Assembly: GCF_000745315.1 (NCBI RefSeq)
Contig: NZ_JQNQ01000001.1
Span: 1,116,001-1,180,000 of the forward strand
Reading direction: 5' to 3'
DNA length: 64,000 nt
From: Salegentibacter sp. Hel_I_6
Lineage (GTDB): Bacteria > Bacteroidota > Bacteroidia > Flavobacteriales > Flavobacteriaceae
The notes under the pieces are model-generated. The model ran no database searches and was not told the DNA's origin. It saw nothing but the letters and a program-made list of their open reading frames with translations. Numbering within the stretch: the first letter of the stretch is position 1; each line of letters starts with the position of its first letter. Positions 17,389-26,050 of the stretch are shown here, in pieces. The position numbers and the translations under genes were made by a program.

Positions 17389-17847
17389 TTATTTTTCCTG
17401 AATTTTCTTTAGGGAATTAAGTGCTTCAGGAATATGCTGTGAAGCTCCCATATTATTGAATTTATGAATTAATCTTTTATTCTTATCAAACACAAAAGTT
17501 TCCCTTCCTGGCAGTAAACCAAGCAAACCTGCTTTTACTCCAAAAGCCTGGCGTGCACGTTTTTCCTTATCTGAAAGTAAAATAAAGGGCAGTTTGTGCT
17601 TTGTAGCAAATTTTTTATGCGAATTTTCATTATCTGTACTTATGCCAATCACCTCAGCACCTAAATCCTGAAATTCTTCGTAATGGTCTCTAAAACTGCA
17701 AGCTTCTTTTGTACAACCCGGTGTAAAATCTTTTGGATAGAAAAATATTACCAGGGCTTTATCTTCCACACGGGAAAAATGATAATTTTCCCCTTCCTGA
17801 TCTTTTAGAGTTAATCTCGGTAATTTATCGCCAATTTTAAGTGCCAT
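17389..17847 (-). CDS. bcp: Thioredoxin-dependent peroxiredoxin (BCP/PrxQ type)
   Basis: 152-residue peroxiredoxin that reduces hydroperoxides in the cytosol. FYPKDFTPGCTKEACSFRD holds the peroxidatic Cys (C45) and, five residues later, the BCP-type resolving Cys (C50). The conserved arginine lies in LLPGRETFVFD. Its ATG directly abuts the stop codon of the queD-like gene, so it is the third gene of the idi-queD-bcp unit. Confidence 0.95.
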   Translation of the reverse strand: MALKIGDKLPRLTLKDQEGENYHFSRVEDKALVIFFYPKDFTPGCTKEACSFRDHYEEFQDLGAEVIGISTDNENSHKKFATKHKLPFILLSDKEKRARQAFGVKAGLLGLLPGRETFVFDKNKRLIHKFNNMGASQHIPEALNSLKKIQEK

Positions 17848-18258
17848 CTATTCTCCTTTATAGGTTACGTAATTCCGTGGAGTTTCATATAGAGTAATCT
17901 CCAAATCTAAATCGGGTTTTAATTGCTCCCTTATTCTATTCCAAATCACTACAGCAATATTTTCTGCCGTAGGATTAAGTTCATCAAAAGGAGCTACCTC
18001 TTCATTTAAATTCTTATGGTCAAAGGGCACTTCTACCTCTTTATAAATTAGATCTTTAAGTTGCTTTAGATCCATTACAAAACCAGTTTCCTGGTCTATC
18101 TCACCGGTTACTGTTACGATTAGTTCGTAATTATGACCGTGATAGTGAGGATTGCTGCATTTTCCAAAAACCGTGAGGTTTTTCTCATCACTCCAGTCTT
18201 TGCGAAACAAGCGATGCGCCGCATTAAAATGAGCTTTTCTATGTACACTTAATCTCAT
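17848..18258 (-). CDS. queD: 6-carboxytetrahydropterin synthase (QueD/PTPS family)
   Basis: 136 residues of the PTPS/QueD family, which converts dihydroneopterin triphosphate to carboxytetrahydropterin in queuosine (7-deazaguanine) synthesis. Zinc histidines are seen in FNAAHRL and HYHGHNY; the catalytic Cys is in GKCSNPHYHGHNY; PFDHKNLNE, PTAENIAVVIW and ETPRNYVTY are family motifs. It overlaps idi by four bases and abuts bcp. QueD rather than a BH4-type PTPS is inferred from the CxxxHxHGH spacing and the bacterial context. Confidence 0.92.
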   Translation of the reverse strand: MRLSVHRKAHFNAAHRLFRKDWSDEKNLTVFGKCSNPHYHGHNYELIVTVTGEIDQETGFVMDLKQLKDLIYKEVEVPFDHKNLNEEVAPFDELNPTAENIAVVIWNRIREQLKPDLDLEITLYETPRNYVTYKGE

Positions 18259-18773
18259 TTTTGAATACTTGAATAATATTTATCAAAAATAATTTTGAAC
18301 CACTCTGTATAACCCCCTGGATTCACTTCCATATCAGATTTTATGGCTCCAAGACTCATCCATTTCCAACTGGCAACTTCATCTGGATTAGGTTTAGGAT
18401 CGGCTTCATAATTTCCAATCATAATATAGTCAAATTCGTGCTCGGTTAGTCCGTTATCAAAAGGCGCTTTGTAAATAAAAGACATAATTTCCTTTAGCTC
18501 AGTGCTAAAACCCATTTCTTCCTGGAGTCTTCTCTTTCCCGCGGCAATATTACTTTCCCCTTCTCTCTGGTGACTGCAACAAGTGTTGGTCCATAAACCG
18601 GGAGAGTGATATTTAGAATGCGCACGTTGTTGAATCATCAACTCATCTTTATCATTGAACACAAAAACTGAAAATGCCCTATGCAGCAAAGCTTTTTCGT
18701 GAGCTTCTATCTTCTCCATAAGGCCAATTTGCTCGTCCTTTTCGTTAACTAATATTACTTTTTCTTTTCCCAT
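18255..18773 (-). CDS. idi: Isopentenyl-diphosphate delta-isomerase, type I
   Basis: 172 residues from the ATG at 18773. An in-frame GTG at 18806 lies upstream of the apparent promoter box, so the longer form cannot be translated from that transcript. This Nudix-fold enzyme interconverts IPP and DMAPP for isoprenoid and quinone synthesis. Visible: the catalytic-Cys region NTCCSHQREGE, the Nudix-like RRLQEEMGF and the acidic metal-binding stretch LTEHEFDYIMIG. First gene of idi-queD-bcp. Confidence 0.95.
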   Translation of the reverse strand: MGKEKVILVNEKDEQIGLMEKIEAHEKALLHRAFSVFVFNDKDELMIQQRAHSKYHSPGLWTNTCCSHQREGESNIAAGKRRLQEEMGFSTELKEIMSFIYKAPFDNGLTEHEFDYIMIGNYEADPKPNPDEVASWKWMSLGAIKSDMEVNPGGYTEWFKIIFDKYYSSIQK

Positions 18774-18789
18774 TATTTTTATTGAACTC

Positions 18790-18821
18790 CAAATGTACAA
18801 AATCACCAGGGGGTTTTACAA
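18790..18821 (-). promoter_or_regulatory. Promoter of idi-queD-bcp
   Basis: Minus-strand TTG (18819-18821), 21-base spacer, TACATTTG (18790-18797): a good match to the Bacteroidota consensus. Transcription would begin near 18783, about ten bases before the chosen ATG. Confidence 0.65.
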
Positions 18822-18882
18822 GTCCACATTTCCTAAAATTAAGCCACTTTTCCTCTAAAACGCTGTAAGGATTGGTTCATTT

Positions 18883-20481
18883 TTAAAACTCTTTTGTTGA
18901 ATATAAATCACAATCAATGGCAAGAATAAATTCTGAACGTCTATTTCTTTCGTGATCGGCTTCAGTACATATTCTATTATTTCCACAATTATTTAGCAGC
19001 TCTGTTTCGCCATAACCTCTTCCTGTAATTCGTGTGCTCTCAATCCCTTTATTTATCAAATACTGAATTGTTGCCGCCACCCTTCTTTCAGAAAGTTCCA
19101 TATTATAGGCATCGTTCGCCCTGCTATCGGTATGTGATCTAATATCAAGTAAAAGTGCAGGCTGTTCTATCATAAAAGCTACAATACTATCTAAGGCCGG
19201 CTTATCGCCAATTCTAATTTCGGCTTTATCAAGATCAAAGTGAATGGGGTTTAAACTTAATACCCCGGTAAGATCATCGCCAACTTTTGCACCAACTACC
19301 GGCAGGCCTTCTTTATTTCCAAATTCCAGTGCATTTTTTCTTCGTTTGATTTCCGCAGCATAAAAACTCCAGTTAAAGAAAGCTCGCATAGCTGCAATAT
19401 TTGCGGGATCTTTACCATAAATATCGTGTCCCGACTGGTACATAACCAGGCCATTATCAGGATTACCATAAGCGTGACCATAAGCAGTAATTACTGCAGT
19501 ATCTTCGGAGATTTCAGGAATATCGGGAGCGTTGTAGTCTACCACTATCTTTTTTGTCTCTTTACGCCACCTGTTTATTTTCTTCGGAAGGAAAATCCTC
19601 TCAGACCCGTTCAAATGAGCTTCATCTGGATTACCTAAATATTGTGCAACTGGATCTGCCGGTAATAGGTTTTCATAAGGCGGGGTACCGTGACGATGAT
19701 CTTTATAAGGAATCAAGCCAGCACTCTGCGCACCCGGAAATCCCGAACTCAGAAAATTAAGCTGAATAAATTCAGTGGTGTCTTTTTCTTCAATTGCTAT
19801 ATTTCCAGTGAGATTTTCTAATTTACTTACCGCGTGGCAACCGGCCCAAATCGCTCCTTTAAACTTTTTATTCCAATGATAGAGGTTTTTATGGGTACTA
19901 AAAGCAGGATCTGCATGTGGCATTACAAAGATATCATCACATACCCCCAGATCTTCAGGCGATTTCCAGTTTTCTCCTTTGCTTCCGCCATGAGCATGAT
20001 CAGGTATTGCAGCAGCTTTAAAAAAAGGCAAAGCGATATACCCATTTTCCCTATCTAAGGTCCACCGGGGCGCTACCGATAGAGTAGTAAAAACCGGTAC
20101 ACTAACAACTTCCTCTGTATAAAGCCCAACTATTCCCTTTTCTTCCCACTTGCTAATAAGGTTTTTAACTTCATCGTTTAAATAGGAAACAGGAATAATA
20201 AAAGCACCTCCTTTAAATACGGTATCCAGGTAGGTGAAATCGGCAGCATCTTTCTCTTTATTGGGGTTGATGATCCATTTAATTTCAATTTTCTCATACT
20301 TCAACAATTCATAAATCAACCCATAAGCCTGCAAAGAATTTTCTGTAGTTTGCGGATTTACGCCCATATTAATCACGTAAGCGCCTGGAGCGATAAGCTG
20401 TTTTCGTTGTTGCCCAAACAAAGGAAGCACGGAATTAATCAGCAATACAAAAGCCATTAATATTTTAAAAGAAAGCCCCAT
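18883..20481 (-). CDS. OmpA-domain protein with a large unassigned N-terminal domain
   Basis: 532 residues. Signal peptide (1-24). Residues about 410-525 are a peptidoglycan-binding OmpA domain: NPIHFDLDKAEI, DIRSHTDSRANDAYNMELSERRV and GRGYGETEL, with a Cys pair in NNCGNNRICT. Residues 30-390 are unfamiliar: a Rossmann-like opening (GAYVINMG, IEIKWIINP, GGAFIIP), then WAGCHAVSKLEN (Cys215), HRHGTPPYENLLP and MYQSGHDIYGK. The buried Gly-Cys turn recalls class I amidotransferase-like or ThuA-like folds, but that is only a resemblance. Probably periplasmic, anchored to the cell wall. Monocistronic. Confidence 0.8.
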   Translation of the reverse strand: MGLSFKILMAFVLLINSVLPLFGQQRKQLIAPGAYVINMGVNPQTTENSLQAYGLIYELLKYEKIEIKWIINPNKEKDAADFTYLDTVFKGGAFIIPVSYLNDEVKNLISKWEEKGIVGLYTEEVVSVPVFTTLSVAPRWTLDRENGYIALPFFKAAAIPDHAHGGSKGENWKSPEDLGVCDDIFVMPHADPAFSTHKNLYHWNKKFKGAIWAGCHAVSKLENLTGNIAIEEKDTTEFIQLNFLSSGFPGAQSAGLIPYKDHRHGTPPYENLLPADPVAQYLGNPDEAHLNGSERIFLPKKINRWRKETKKIVVDYNAPDIPEISEDTAVITAYGHAYGNPDNGLVMYQSGHDIYGKDPANIAAMRAFFNWSFYAAEIKRRKNALEFGNKEGLPVVGAKVGDDLTGVLSLNPIHFDLDKAEIRIGDKPALDSIVAFMIEQPALLLDIRSHTDSRANDAYNMELSERRVAATIQYLINKGIESTRITGRGYGETELLNNCGNNRICTEADHERNRRSEFILAIDCDLYSTKEF

Positions 20482-20602
20482 AAATGTAAAATTACTGAAT
20501 GTTTTCTACGCCGGATTTTTTTAACAAATTTTAGCTAAAATCTTAGTGTCAGATAGAAAAAATGGGGTTCTAAATTATCCCGAATTTTCCTTAAAATAAT
20601 AG

Positions 20603-20610
20603 TACTTTTG
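20603..20610 (+). promoter_or_regulatory. -7 promoter box for prfC
   Basis: TACTTTTG fits TAnnTTTG. It lies 99 bases before the prfC ATG, which gives a leader of about 90 bases; no clear -33 TTG. Confidence 0.45.
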
Positions 20611-20709
20611 CAGCTCTAAATTATCTGGTTTAAAAGCTAAAATCAACTTTTTCCAGAGAAGAATTGCTATTTCTATTTGAGCAAGTCAGGACCCGTTAAT
20701 ATTTTATAG

Positions 20710-22299
20710 ATGAAGAGTTTTCAGAAAGAACTAAAACGAAGAAGAACCTTTGGAATTATTTCCCACCCCGATGCGGGTAAAACCACGCTTACCGAGAAAC
20801 TGCTGCTTTTTGGTGGTGCTATTCAGGAAGCCGGGGCGGTAAAATCTAACAAGATCAAAAAAGGTGCGACCAGTGACTTTATGGAAATTGAACGCCAAAG
20901 AGGGATTTCGGTAGCTACTTCGGTTTTAGCTTTTGAATATAAAGACATAAAAATTAATATCCTGGATACACCGGGTCACAAGGATTTTGCTGAAGACACT
21001 TTTAGAACTCTTACTGCGGTAGATAGCGTTATTGTAGTGATAGATGTTGCCAAGGGTGTAGAAGAACAAACCGAAAAACTCGTTGAAGTTTGTAGAATGA
21101 GAAACATCCCGATGATCGTTTTTATCAATAAAATGGACAGGGAAGGTAAAGACGCTTTTGAACTGCTTGACGAAATTGAACAAAAATTAAATCTTACCGT
21201 AACCCCTTTAAGTTTCCCAATTGGAATGGGGTACGACTTTAAGGGAATTTACAATATTTGGGAAAAGAACGTAAACCTGTTTACCGGGGACCCAAAAAGA
21301 GATATTGAAGATACTATTGAAATTTCTGATCTAACTTCTAATGAATTAGATGAGTTAATTGGCAAGACTGCAGCAAATAATTTAAGGGAAGAATTAGAAT
21401 TGGCCCAGGGTGTTTATCCTGAATTTGATAAAGAGGCCTATTTGGCAGGTCGCTTACAACCTGTATTTTTTGGTTCTGCCTTAAATAATTTTGGAGTTCG
21501 AGAACTTTTAGATTGCTTTATAAATATTGCACCCACCCCAAGACCAAAAGAAAGTGAAGAACGCCTGGTTAAACCAGATGAAGATAAATTTACCGGCTTT
21601 GTGTTTAAGATCCACGCGAATATGGATCCTAAGCATCGTGACAGGCTTGCTTTTATAAAAATTGTTTCAGGAAAGTTTGAGCGAAATAAAGCTTATTTGC
21701 ACGTAAGGCATAATAAAAATCTGAAATTCTCCAGCCCAAATGCATTCTTTGCTGAAAAGAAAGAAATAGTAGATGTTTCTTATCCCGGTGATATTGTAGG
21801 CTTACACGATACCGGGAATTTCAAAATTGGAGATACACTTACCGAAGGTGAAAATTTAAATTACCGCGGAATTCCAAGCTTCTCTCCGGAGCATTTTAGA
21901 TATATCAACAATGCCGACCCAATGAAATCTAAACAACTAGCCAAAGGAGTTGACCAGTTGATGGATGAAGGTGTGGCACAGCTTTTCACATTAGAGCTAA
22001 ACGGAAGAAAAATCATAGGAACCGTGGGTGCCTTGCAGTTTGAGGTTATTCAATACAGGTTGGAACACGAATACGGTGCTAAATGTACCTACGAAAACCT
22101 AAACGTTTACAAGGCAACCTGGGTAGAGGCTGAAGATGAAAAAAGTGAGGAATTCAAAGATTTTAAGCGATTAAAAGCGAAGTTTCTCGCGACGGATAAA
22201 AAAGGACAATTGGTGTTTTTGGCAGATTCTCAATTCTCGCTGCAAATGACCCAGGATAAATATCGTACTATTAAATTTCATTTCACTTCAGAATTTTAA
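20710..22299 (+). CDS. prfC: Peptide chain release factor 3
   Basis: 529-residue translational GTPase that recycles RF1/RF2 from the ribosome after termination. P-loop HPDAGKTT (19-26), switch I region KSNKIKKGATSDFMEIERQRGISV, DTPGHKDF, NKMD and the RF3-specific C-terminal domain GVDQLMDEGVAQLF...GALQFEVIQYRLEHEYG. Length is normal for RF3. It has its own leader; the next gene starts 103 bases downstream. Confidence 0.97.
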   Translation: MKSFQKELKRRRTFGIISHPDAGKTTLTEKLLLFGGAIQEAGAVKSNKIKKGATSDFMEIERQRGISVATSVLAFEYKDIKINILDTPGHKDFAEDTFRTLTAVDSVIVVIDVAKGVEEQTEKLVEVCRMRNIPMIVFINKMDREGKDAFELLDEIEQKLNLTVTPLSFPIGMGYDFKGIYNIWEKNVNLFTGDPKRDIEDTIEISDLTSNELDELIGKTAANNLREELELAQGVYPEFDKEAYLAGRLQPVFFGSALNNFGVRELLDCFINIAPTPRPKESEERLVKPDEDKFTGFVFKIHANMDPKHRDRLAFIKIVSGKFERNKAYLHVRHNKNLKFSSPNAFFAEKKEIVDVSYPGDIVGLHDTGNFKIGDTLTEGENLNYRGIPSFSPEHFRYINNADPMKSKQLAKGVDQLMDEGVAQLFTLELNGRKIIGTVGALQFEVIQYRLEHEYGAKCTYENLNVYKATWVEAEDEKSEEFKDFKRLKAKFLATDKKGQLVFLADSQFSLQMTQDKYRTIKFHFTSEF

Positions 22300-22402
22300 A
22301 TTATTGATTGCTAAGTATTAAGCTATTGCAATAAAGAAACCTATTAGCGCGCTGTGTTAAATAGGACTTAATTTCATATATTTTCAGCGTAATTAAGGTT
22401 TT

Positions 22403-23773
22403 ATGAATGCATTAGATGAACTCATTTCCCAATTTGCATCAGCCGTTTGGGGACTTCCATTAGTAATTTTATTAATTGGCGGCGGATTTTACCTCCTCAT
22501 TCTATCTAACTTCCTTCCGTTTCGCTACCTGGGGCATTCCCTGGATCTTTTACGCGGAAAATATGATAACCCTAACGACCCTGGGGAAATTAGTCACTTT
22601 CAATCGCTTTCTACCGCATTATCTTCTACCGTGGGAATGGGAAATATTGCAGGTGTTGCTGTAGCAATCGCTTTGGGTGGTCCCGGTGCGATCTTTTGGC
22701 TTTGGGTAAGTGCCGTTGTTGGGATGGCCACAAAATTTTTTACCAATAGTCTTTCAGTAATGTATAGAGGGAAAGATACCCAGGGAAATATCCAGGGTGG
22801 TGTCATGTATTTTATTGAAGAAGGCCTGGGAAAAAAGTGGAAATTTCTTGCTATATTTTTTAGTGTTGCTGGCCTAATTGGCGCTCTCCCGGTTTTTAAT
22901 GTTAACCAACTTACACAGGCTATAAATTTTATTTTATTAGAACCTAATAATATACCTACAGGATTTGGTACTAATCTAATCATAGGTATTATTTTAGTGG
23001 TCTTAACTTCAGTAGTAATTTTGGGCGGTTTGCAGCGAATAAGTAAAACTGTTTCGCGACTGGTGCCGGCTATGGTAGCCCTTTATTTTATTTCGGTTCT
23101 CATTATTCTGGCTGTTAATTTTGATGTTGTTCCGCAATACTTCTCCATGATCTTTACCGATGCCTTTGCTGCTGAAAATTATAAAGGCGAGCCTATGCTA
23201 GGCGGAGTTTTAGGTGGCTTAATTATCCTCGGGGTACGAAGAGGTGCTTTTTCTAATGAAGCAGGTATAGGAACCGCTACAATGGCTCACGGAGCCAGTA
23301 GAACCTCTGAGCCAATTAGAGAAGGTTTAGTAGCTATGTTAGGTCCTGCGATAGACACATTGGTGGTTTGTACCTTAACCGCTCTTGCAATTTTAGTAAC
23401 CGGAATTTGGCAAACCACAGATGTAAACGGAGTTAGTCTTACCGCTGCTGCTTTTGAAGCTTCTATTCCTGTAGTTGGAGACTATTTATTGCTCTTGTGT
23501 ATTGCCGCATTTAGTATTTCCTCGCTTTTTTCATTTTCTTACTACGGAACAAAATGTCTTTCTTATTTGGCGGGAGCCGAAAACAAACATTATTACAACT
23601 ATTTTTATATCATTAGTATTCTGTTGGGTGCAACTACTTCCCTGAATATGATGATTAACCTAATTGATGGATTCTTTGCTTTAATGGCTATCCCTACAAT
23701 GATCTCAACCTTAATACTTGCTCCCCGGGTTATGAAGGCTGCAAGGATTTATTTCAAGAAATACCTTAATTAA
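22403..23773 (+). CDS. Alanine/glycine:cation symporter (AGCS family)
   Basis: 456 residues, about 11 helices. SHFQSLSTALSSTVGMGNIAGVAVAIALGGPGAIFWLW carries the AGCS/sodium:alanine symporter signature, and RRGAFSNEAGIGTATMAHGA the second conserved stretch. It should take up alanine or glycine with Na+ (or H+). Unlike the second AGCS protein in this window (43494-45572) it has no extra N-terminal domains. Convergent with the Ppx/GppA gene nine bases away. Confidence 0.93.
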   Translation: MNALDELISQFASAVWGLPLVILLIGGGFYLLILSNFLPFRYLGHSLDLLRGKYDNPNDPGEISHFQSLSTALSSTVGMGNIAGVAVAIALGGPGAIFWLWVSAVVGMATKFFTNSLSVMYRGKDTQGNIQGGVMYFIEEGLGKKWKFLAIFFSVAGLIGALPVFNVNQLTQAINFILLEPNNIPTGFGTNLIIGIILVVLTSVVILGGLQRISKTVSRLVPAMVALYFISVLIILAVNFDVVPQYFSMIFTDAFAAENYKGEPMLGGVLGGLIILGVRRGAFSNEAGIGTATMAHGASRTSEPIREGLVAMLGPAIDTLVVCTLTALAILVTGIWQTTDVNGVSLTAAAFEASIPVVGDYLLLLCIAAFSISSLFSFSYYGTKCLSYLAGAENKHYYNYFYIISILLGATTSLNMMINLIDGFFALMAIPTMISTLILAPRVMKAARIYFKKYLN

Positions 23774-23782
23774 TACTTTGAA

Positions 23783-25369
23783 CTAAACGTCATCTTTTTC
23801 CAGGATTTGAAAAACCTTAAGTTTCTTTCCGGTTAATTTTTCCAACAACTCGCCTTTTCTCAAAGTTCCCCATATTTCTAGCTCAGGATCAGCTTGCGTT
23901 GTGATAAAAAGATTAAGTACTTCTTTTTCATTTTTAATTTCCAGTTTTTGCACATTTTGATAATGGCTGCGATCCAAACCATCGGCAACCCTTAAAAGCG
24001 CAGAAAGCTTTTTAACCCTTTTTCGGTTTTTTTTATTTAATTGTTTATAGCGAGTATGACGCTTGTGTGGGGTAGATTTTCTATGATATCTGGCTACATT
24101 GGCCATTACATTAATTTCATCTTCCTTAAAACCAAGCAAATCTGAATTCCTTATCAGATAAAGCGCGTGTTTATGGTGCTTTCGGTAGGAAATATAATAC
24201 CCAATATCATGCATTAAGCTGGCGTATTCTAATAATTCTTTATGCGATTCCTCTAACTCCAATTCTTCCTTAAATGCATCGAAAAATTGCAAAGCAAACT
24301 TAGCTACTTGTTTAGAGTGCGCTTCAGCCCAGTTACATTTTCGCAGTAATTCATAAATACTTCTTCTACGCGGATCTTCAAAATTCGCTAATAAATCAAG
24401 GTTAAGCTGCTCTTTTTTATTATTGATAAAATTAATGATCATACCTTCTCTAAGAGCCGCTTCCGAAATTTTTATGTTTTCAATCTTAAATTCATCAACC
24501 AGGAATTTCAAAAGTACCATCCCGGGATTTATAATATCTACTCTCTTTTCTTCTAAATCCTTTTCCTTTAAGCGCTTCTTTTTATCAAATTTGATAAAAT
24601 CCTCATATAATTCATTAAAATCACCGGCACTAAATTCCAGCTCATTTAGGCTCATTTTGGCAGTAAGGGAATTCCTATTAGCCACCATTGCGCCTATATT
24701 TTCCATAGTACCAGAAGAACCAATTATGGTTTTTACATTATGCTCTTTTGCGAGTTTTGCAACTGCTTCTAACTCATTTTTAAAATGCTTTTGAAGCTTT
24801 GTGATATCTTTCTTTTTAATAGGATCGGAATCCACGAATTTAGCAGCCATCCTGGCAACTCCCAATTTCAAACTATTGTAATAAATAAATTCTTCGTTAT
24901 TACCAATTATAAATTCTACGCTTCCACCTCCAATATCCACCATCAGCACTTTTTCATCACCTAAAACAATACTATGTCTAATGGCTAAACCAATCATCTC
25001 GGCTTCCATTTTTCCGGAAATTGCGCGCACTTTAACCCCAACCAGGTGCCCTACTTCTTCAATAAAATCGCCTCCATTTTTGGCTTCTCTAATAGCGCTG
25101 GTTGCGTAGGCCAGAATATTTTCTACATCATGGCTATCACATAAAAATTTAATTCGTTTAAGTGCTTCCAGGCCGCGATCCATAGCATCACGACTAAGTT
25201 TATTTTCAAGTCCTTTTTCTGCTAGAACCACCATTTCTTTAAGCTTATTTACCGTTCTAAAGCTCCCGTCTGGATAGATATCTACAAGTACCGCGTGGAA
25301 AGAATTAGTACCAAGATCTATTGCGGCTATTCGTTTGGTCGGTAAAGATTGGGTAGTGTTATCGGTCAT
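23783..25369 (-). CDS. Ppx/GppA-family phosphatase with HD domain
   Basis: 528 residues. The N-terminal ASKHA fold (about 10-310) shows IDLGTNSFHAVLVDI, a glutamate-bearing ATSAIREAKNG, DIGGGSVEFIIG and GSSGTMENIGA, the set expected of exopolyphosphatase/pppGpp phosphohydrolase. The C-terminal half includes a divergent HD motif in ASLMHDIGYYISYRKHHKHA. It hydrolyses polyphosphate or pppGpp, so it could tune the stringent response; the two activities cannot be separated by reading. Convergent with the AGCS gene. Confidence 0.92.
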   Translation of the reverse strand: MTDNTTQSLPTKRIAAIDLGTNSFHAVLVDIYPDGSFRTVNKLKEMVVLAEKGLENKLSRDAMDRGLEALKRIKFLCDSHDVENILAYATSAIREAKNGGDFIEEVGHLVGVKVRAISGKMEAEMIGLAIRHSIVLGDEKVLMVDIGGGSVEFIIGNNEEFIYYNSLKLGVARMAAKFVDSDPIKKKDITKLQKHFKNELEAVAKLAKEHNVKTIIGSSGTMENIGAMVANRNSLTAKMSLNELEFSAGDFNELYEDFIKFDKKKRLKEKDLEEKRVDIINPGMVLLKFLVDEFKIENIKISEAALREGMIINFINNKKEQLNLDLLANFEDPRRRSIYELLRKCNWAEAHSKQVAKFALQFFDAFKEELELEESHKELLEYASLMHDIGYYISYRKHHKHALYLIRNSDLLGFKEDEINVMANVARYHRKSTPHKRHTRYKQLNKKNRKRVKKLSALLRVADGLDRSHYQNVQKLEIKNEKEVLNLFITTQADPELEIWGTLRKGELLEKLTGKKLKVFQILEKDDV

Positions 25370-25496
25370 AATTTTAATTTTAAAATGCTGAAAACTTATT
25401 TAGACTGGTTTAGTGGGATGTTATGTAATTTACCGAATTACATTTATTTAAACCTTTATGATGACTGAAGATTTTTTTAATACTGAGGAGAAAATT

Positions 25497-25535
25497 AAAA
25501 AACCTCATAGTATTTAAAGATCTATGAGGTTTTCT
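25497..25535 (-). terminator. Terminator after the DUF3467 gene
   Basis: AAAACCTCATAG (about 25499-25510) pairs with CTATGAGGTTTT (25522-25533). On the minus strand it is followed by TTTTTAATTTT. It lies about 45 bases after the DUF3467 stop. Confidence 0.85.
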
Positions 25536-25576
25536 TAAAAGTTTTAAACGGGATAATGCCCGGAATTCTATAAGTA

Positions 25577-25894
25577 TTAAGCCTGCCCCGTAGGCCCAAA
25601 ATTTAATGGTACTGGTGCCTTCTCGTAATCTCTAATTTCCCCATGGGCTTTTTCAAAACGATGAATATTATCATTTAAAGCCTTTAACAGGCGTTTCGCG
25701 TGTTGTGGTGTTAAGATTATTCTGGATTTCACCTTACTCTTAGGTCTTCCAGGCATAATATTCACGAAGTCTACCACAAATTCTGAAACCGAATGATTAA
25801 TAATAGCCAAATTGGAATAAGTCCCTTCAGCTATAGCTTCATCAAGTTCTATGTTTATCTGACCTTTTTTAGGTTTCTTTTTTTCTTCACTCAT
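25577..25894 (-). CDS. DUF3467 protein
   Basis: 105 residues. INIELDEAIAEGTYSNLAIINHSVSEFVVDFVNIMPG and SRIILTPQHAKRLLKALNDNIHRFEKAHGEI are the DUF3467 hallmark. These are small cytosolic proteins conserved in Bacteroidota and some other phyla, with no established function. It lies downstream of rpoC on the same strand but is separated from it by two terminators, so it is probably an independent gene. Confidence 0.9.
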   Translation of the reverse strand: MSEEKKKPKKGQINIELDEAIAEGTYSNLAIINHSVSEFVVDFVNIMPGRPKSKVKSRIILTPQHAKRLLKALNDNIHRFEKAHGEIRDYEKAPVPLNFGPTGQA

Positions 25895-25974
25895 AATATT
25901 AAATTCAATTTTATTTAAAAGATTCCGAAGTACTTAACGGATTGTCTTATTTAGTGCTAAATATAAAAATACAA

Positions 25975-26044
25975 AAAATCCCGACTTAAGATCGGGATTC
26001 CCTTTTTTATAAAAAGAAAAGAGCCGCAAATGCGGCTCTTTTTA
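25975..26044 (-). terminator. Tandem terminators of the rpoBC operon
   Basis: First reached by minus-strand transcripts: AAAGAGCCGCA (26018-26028) with TGCGGCTCTTT (26031-26041), followed by TTTTCTTTTT. Second: AATCCCGA (25977-25984) with TCGGGATT (25992-25999), followed by TTTTTTG. Both lie directly after the rpoC stop. Confidence 0.9.
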
Positions 26045-26050
26045 TTGACA

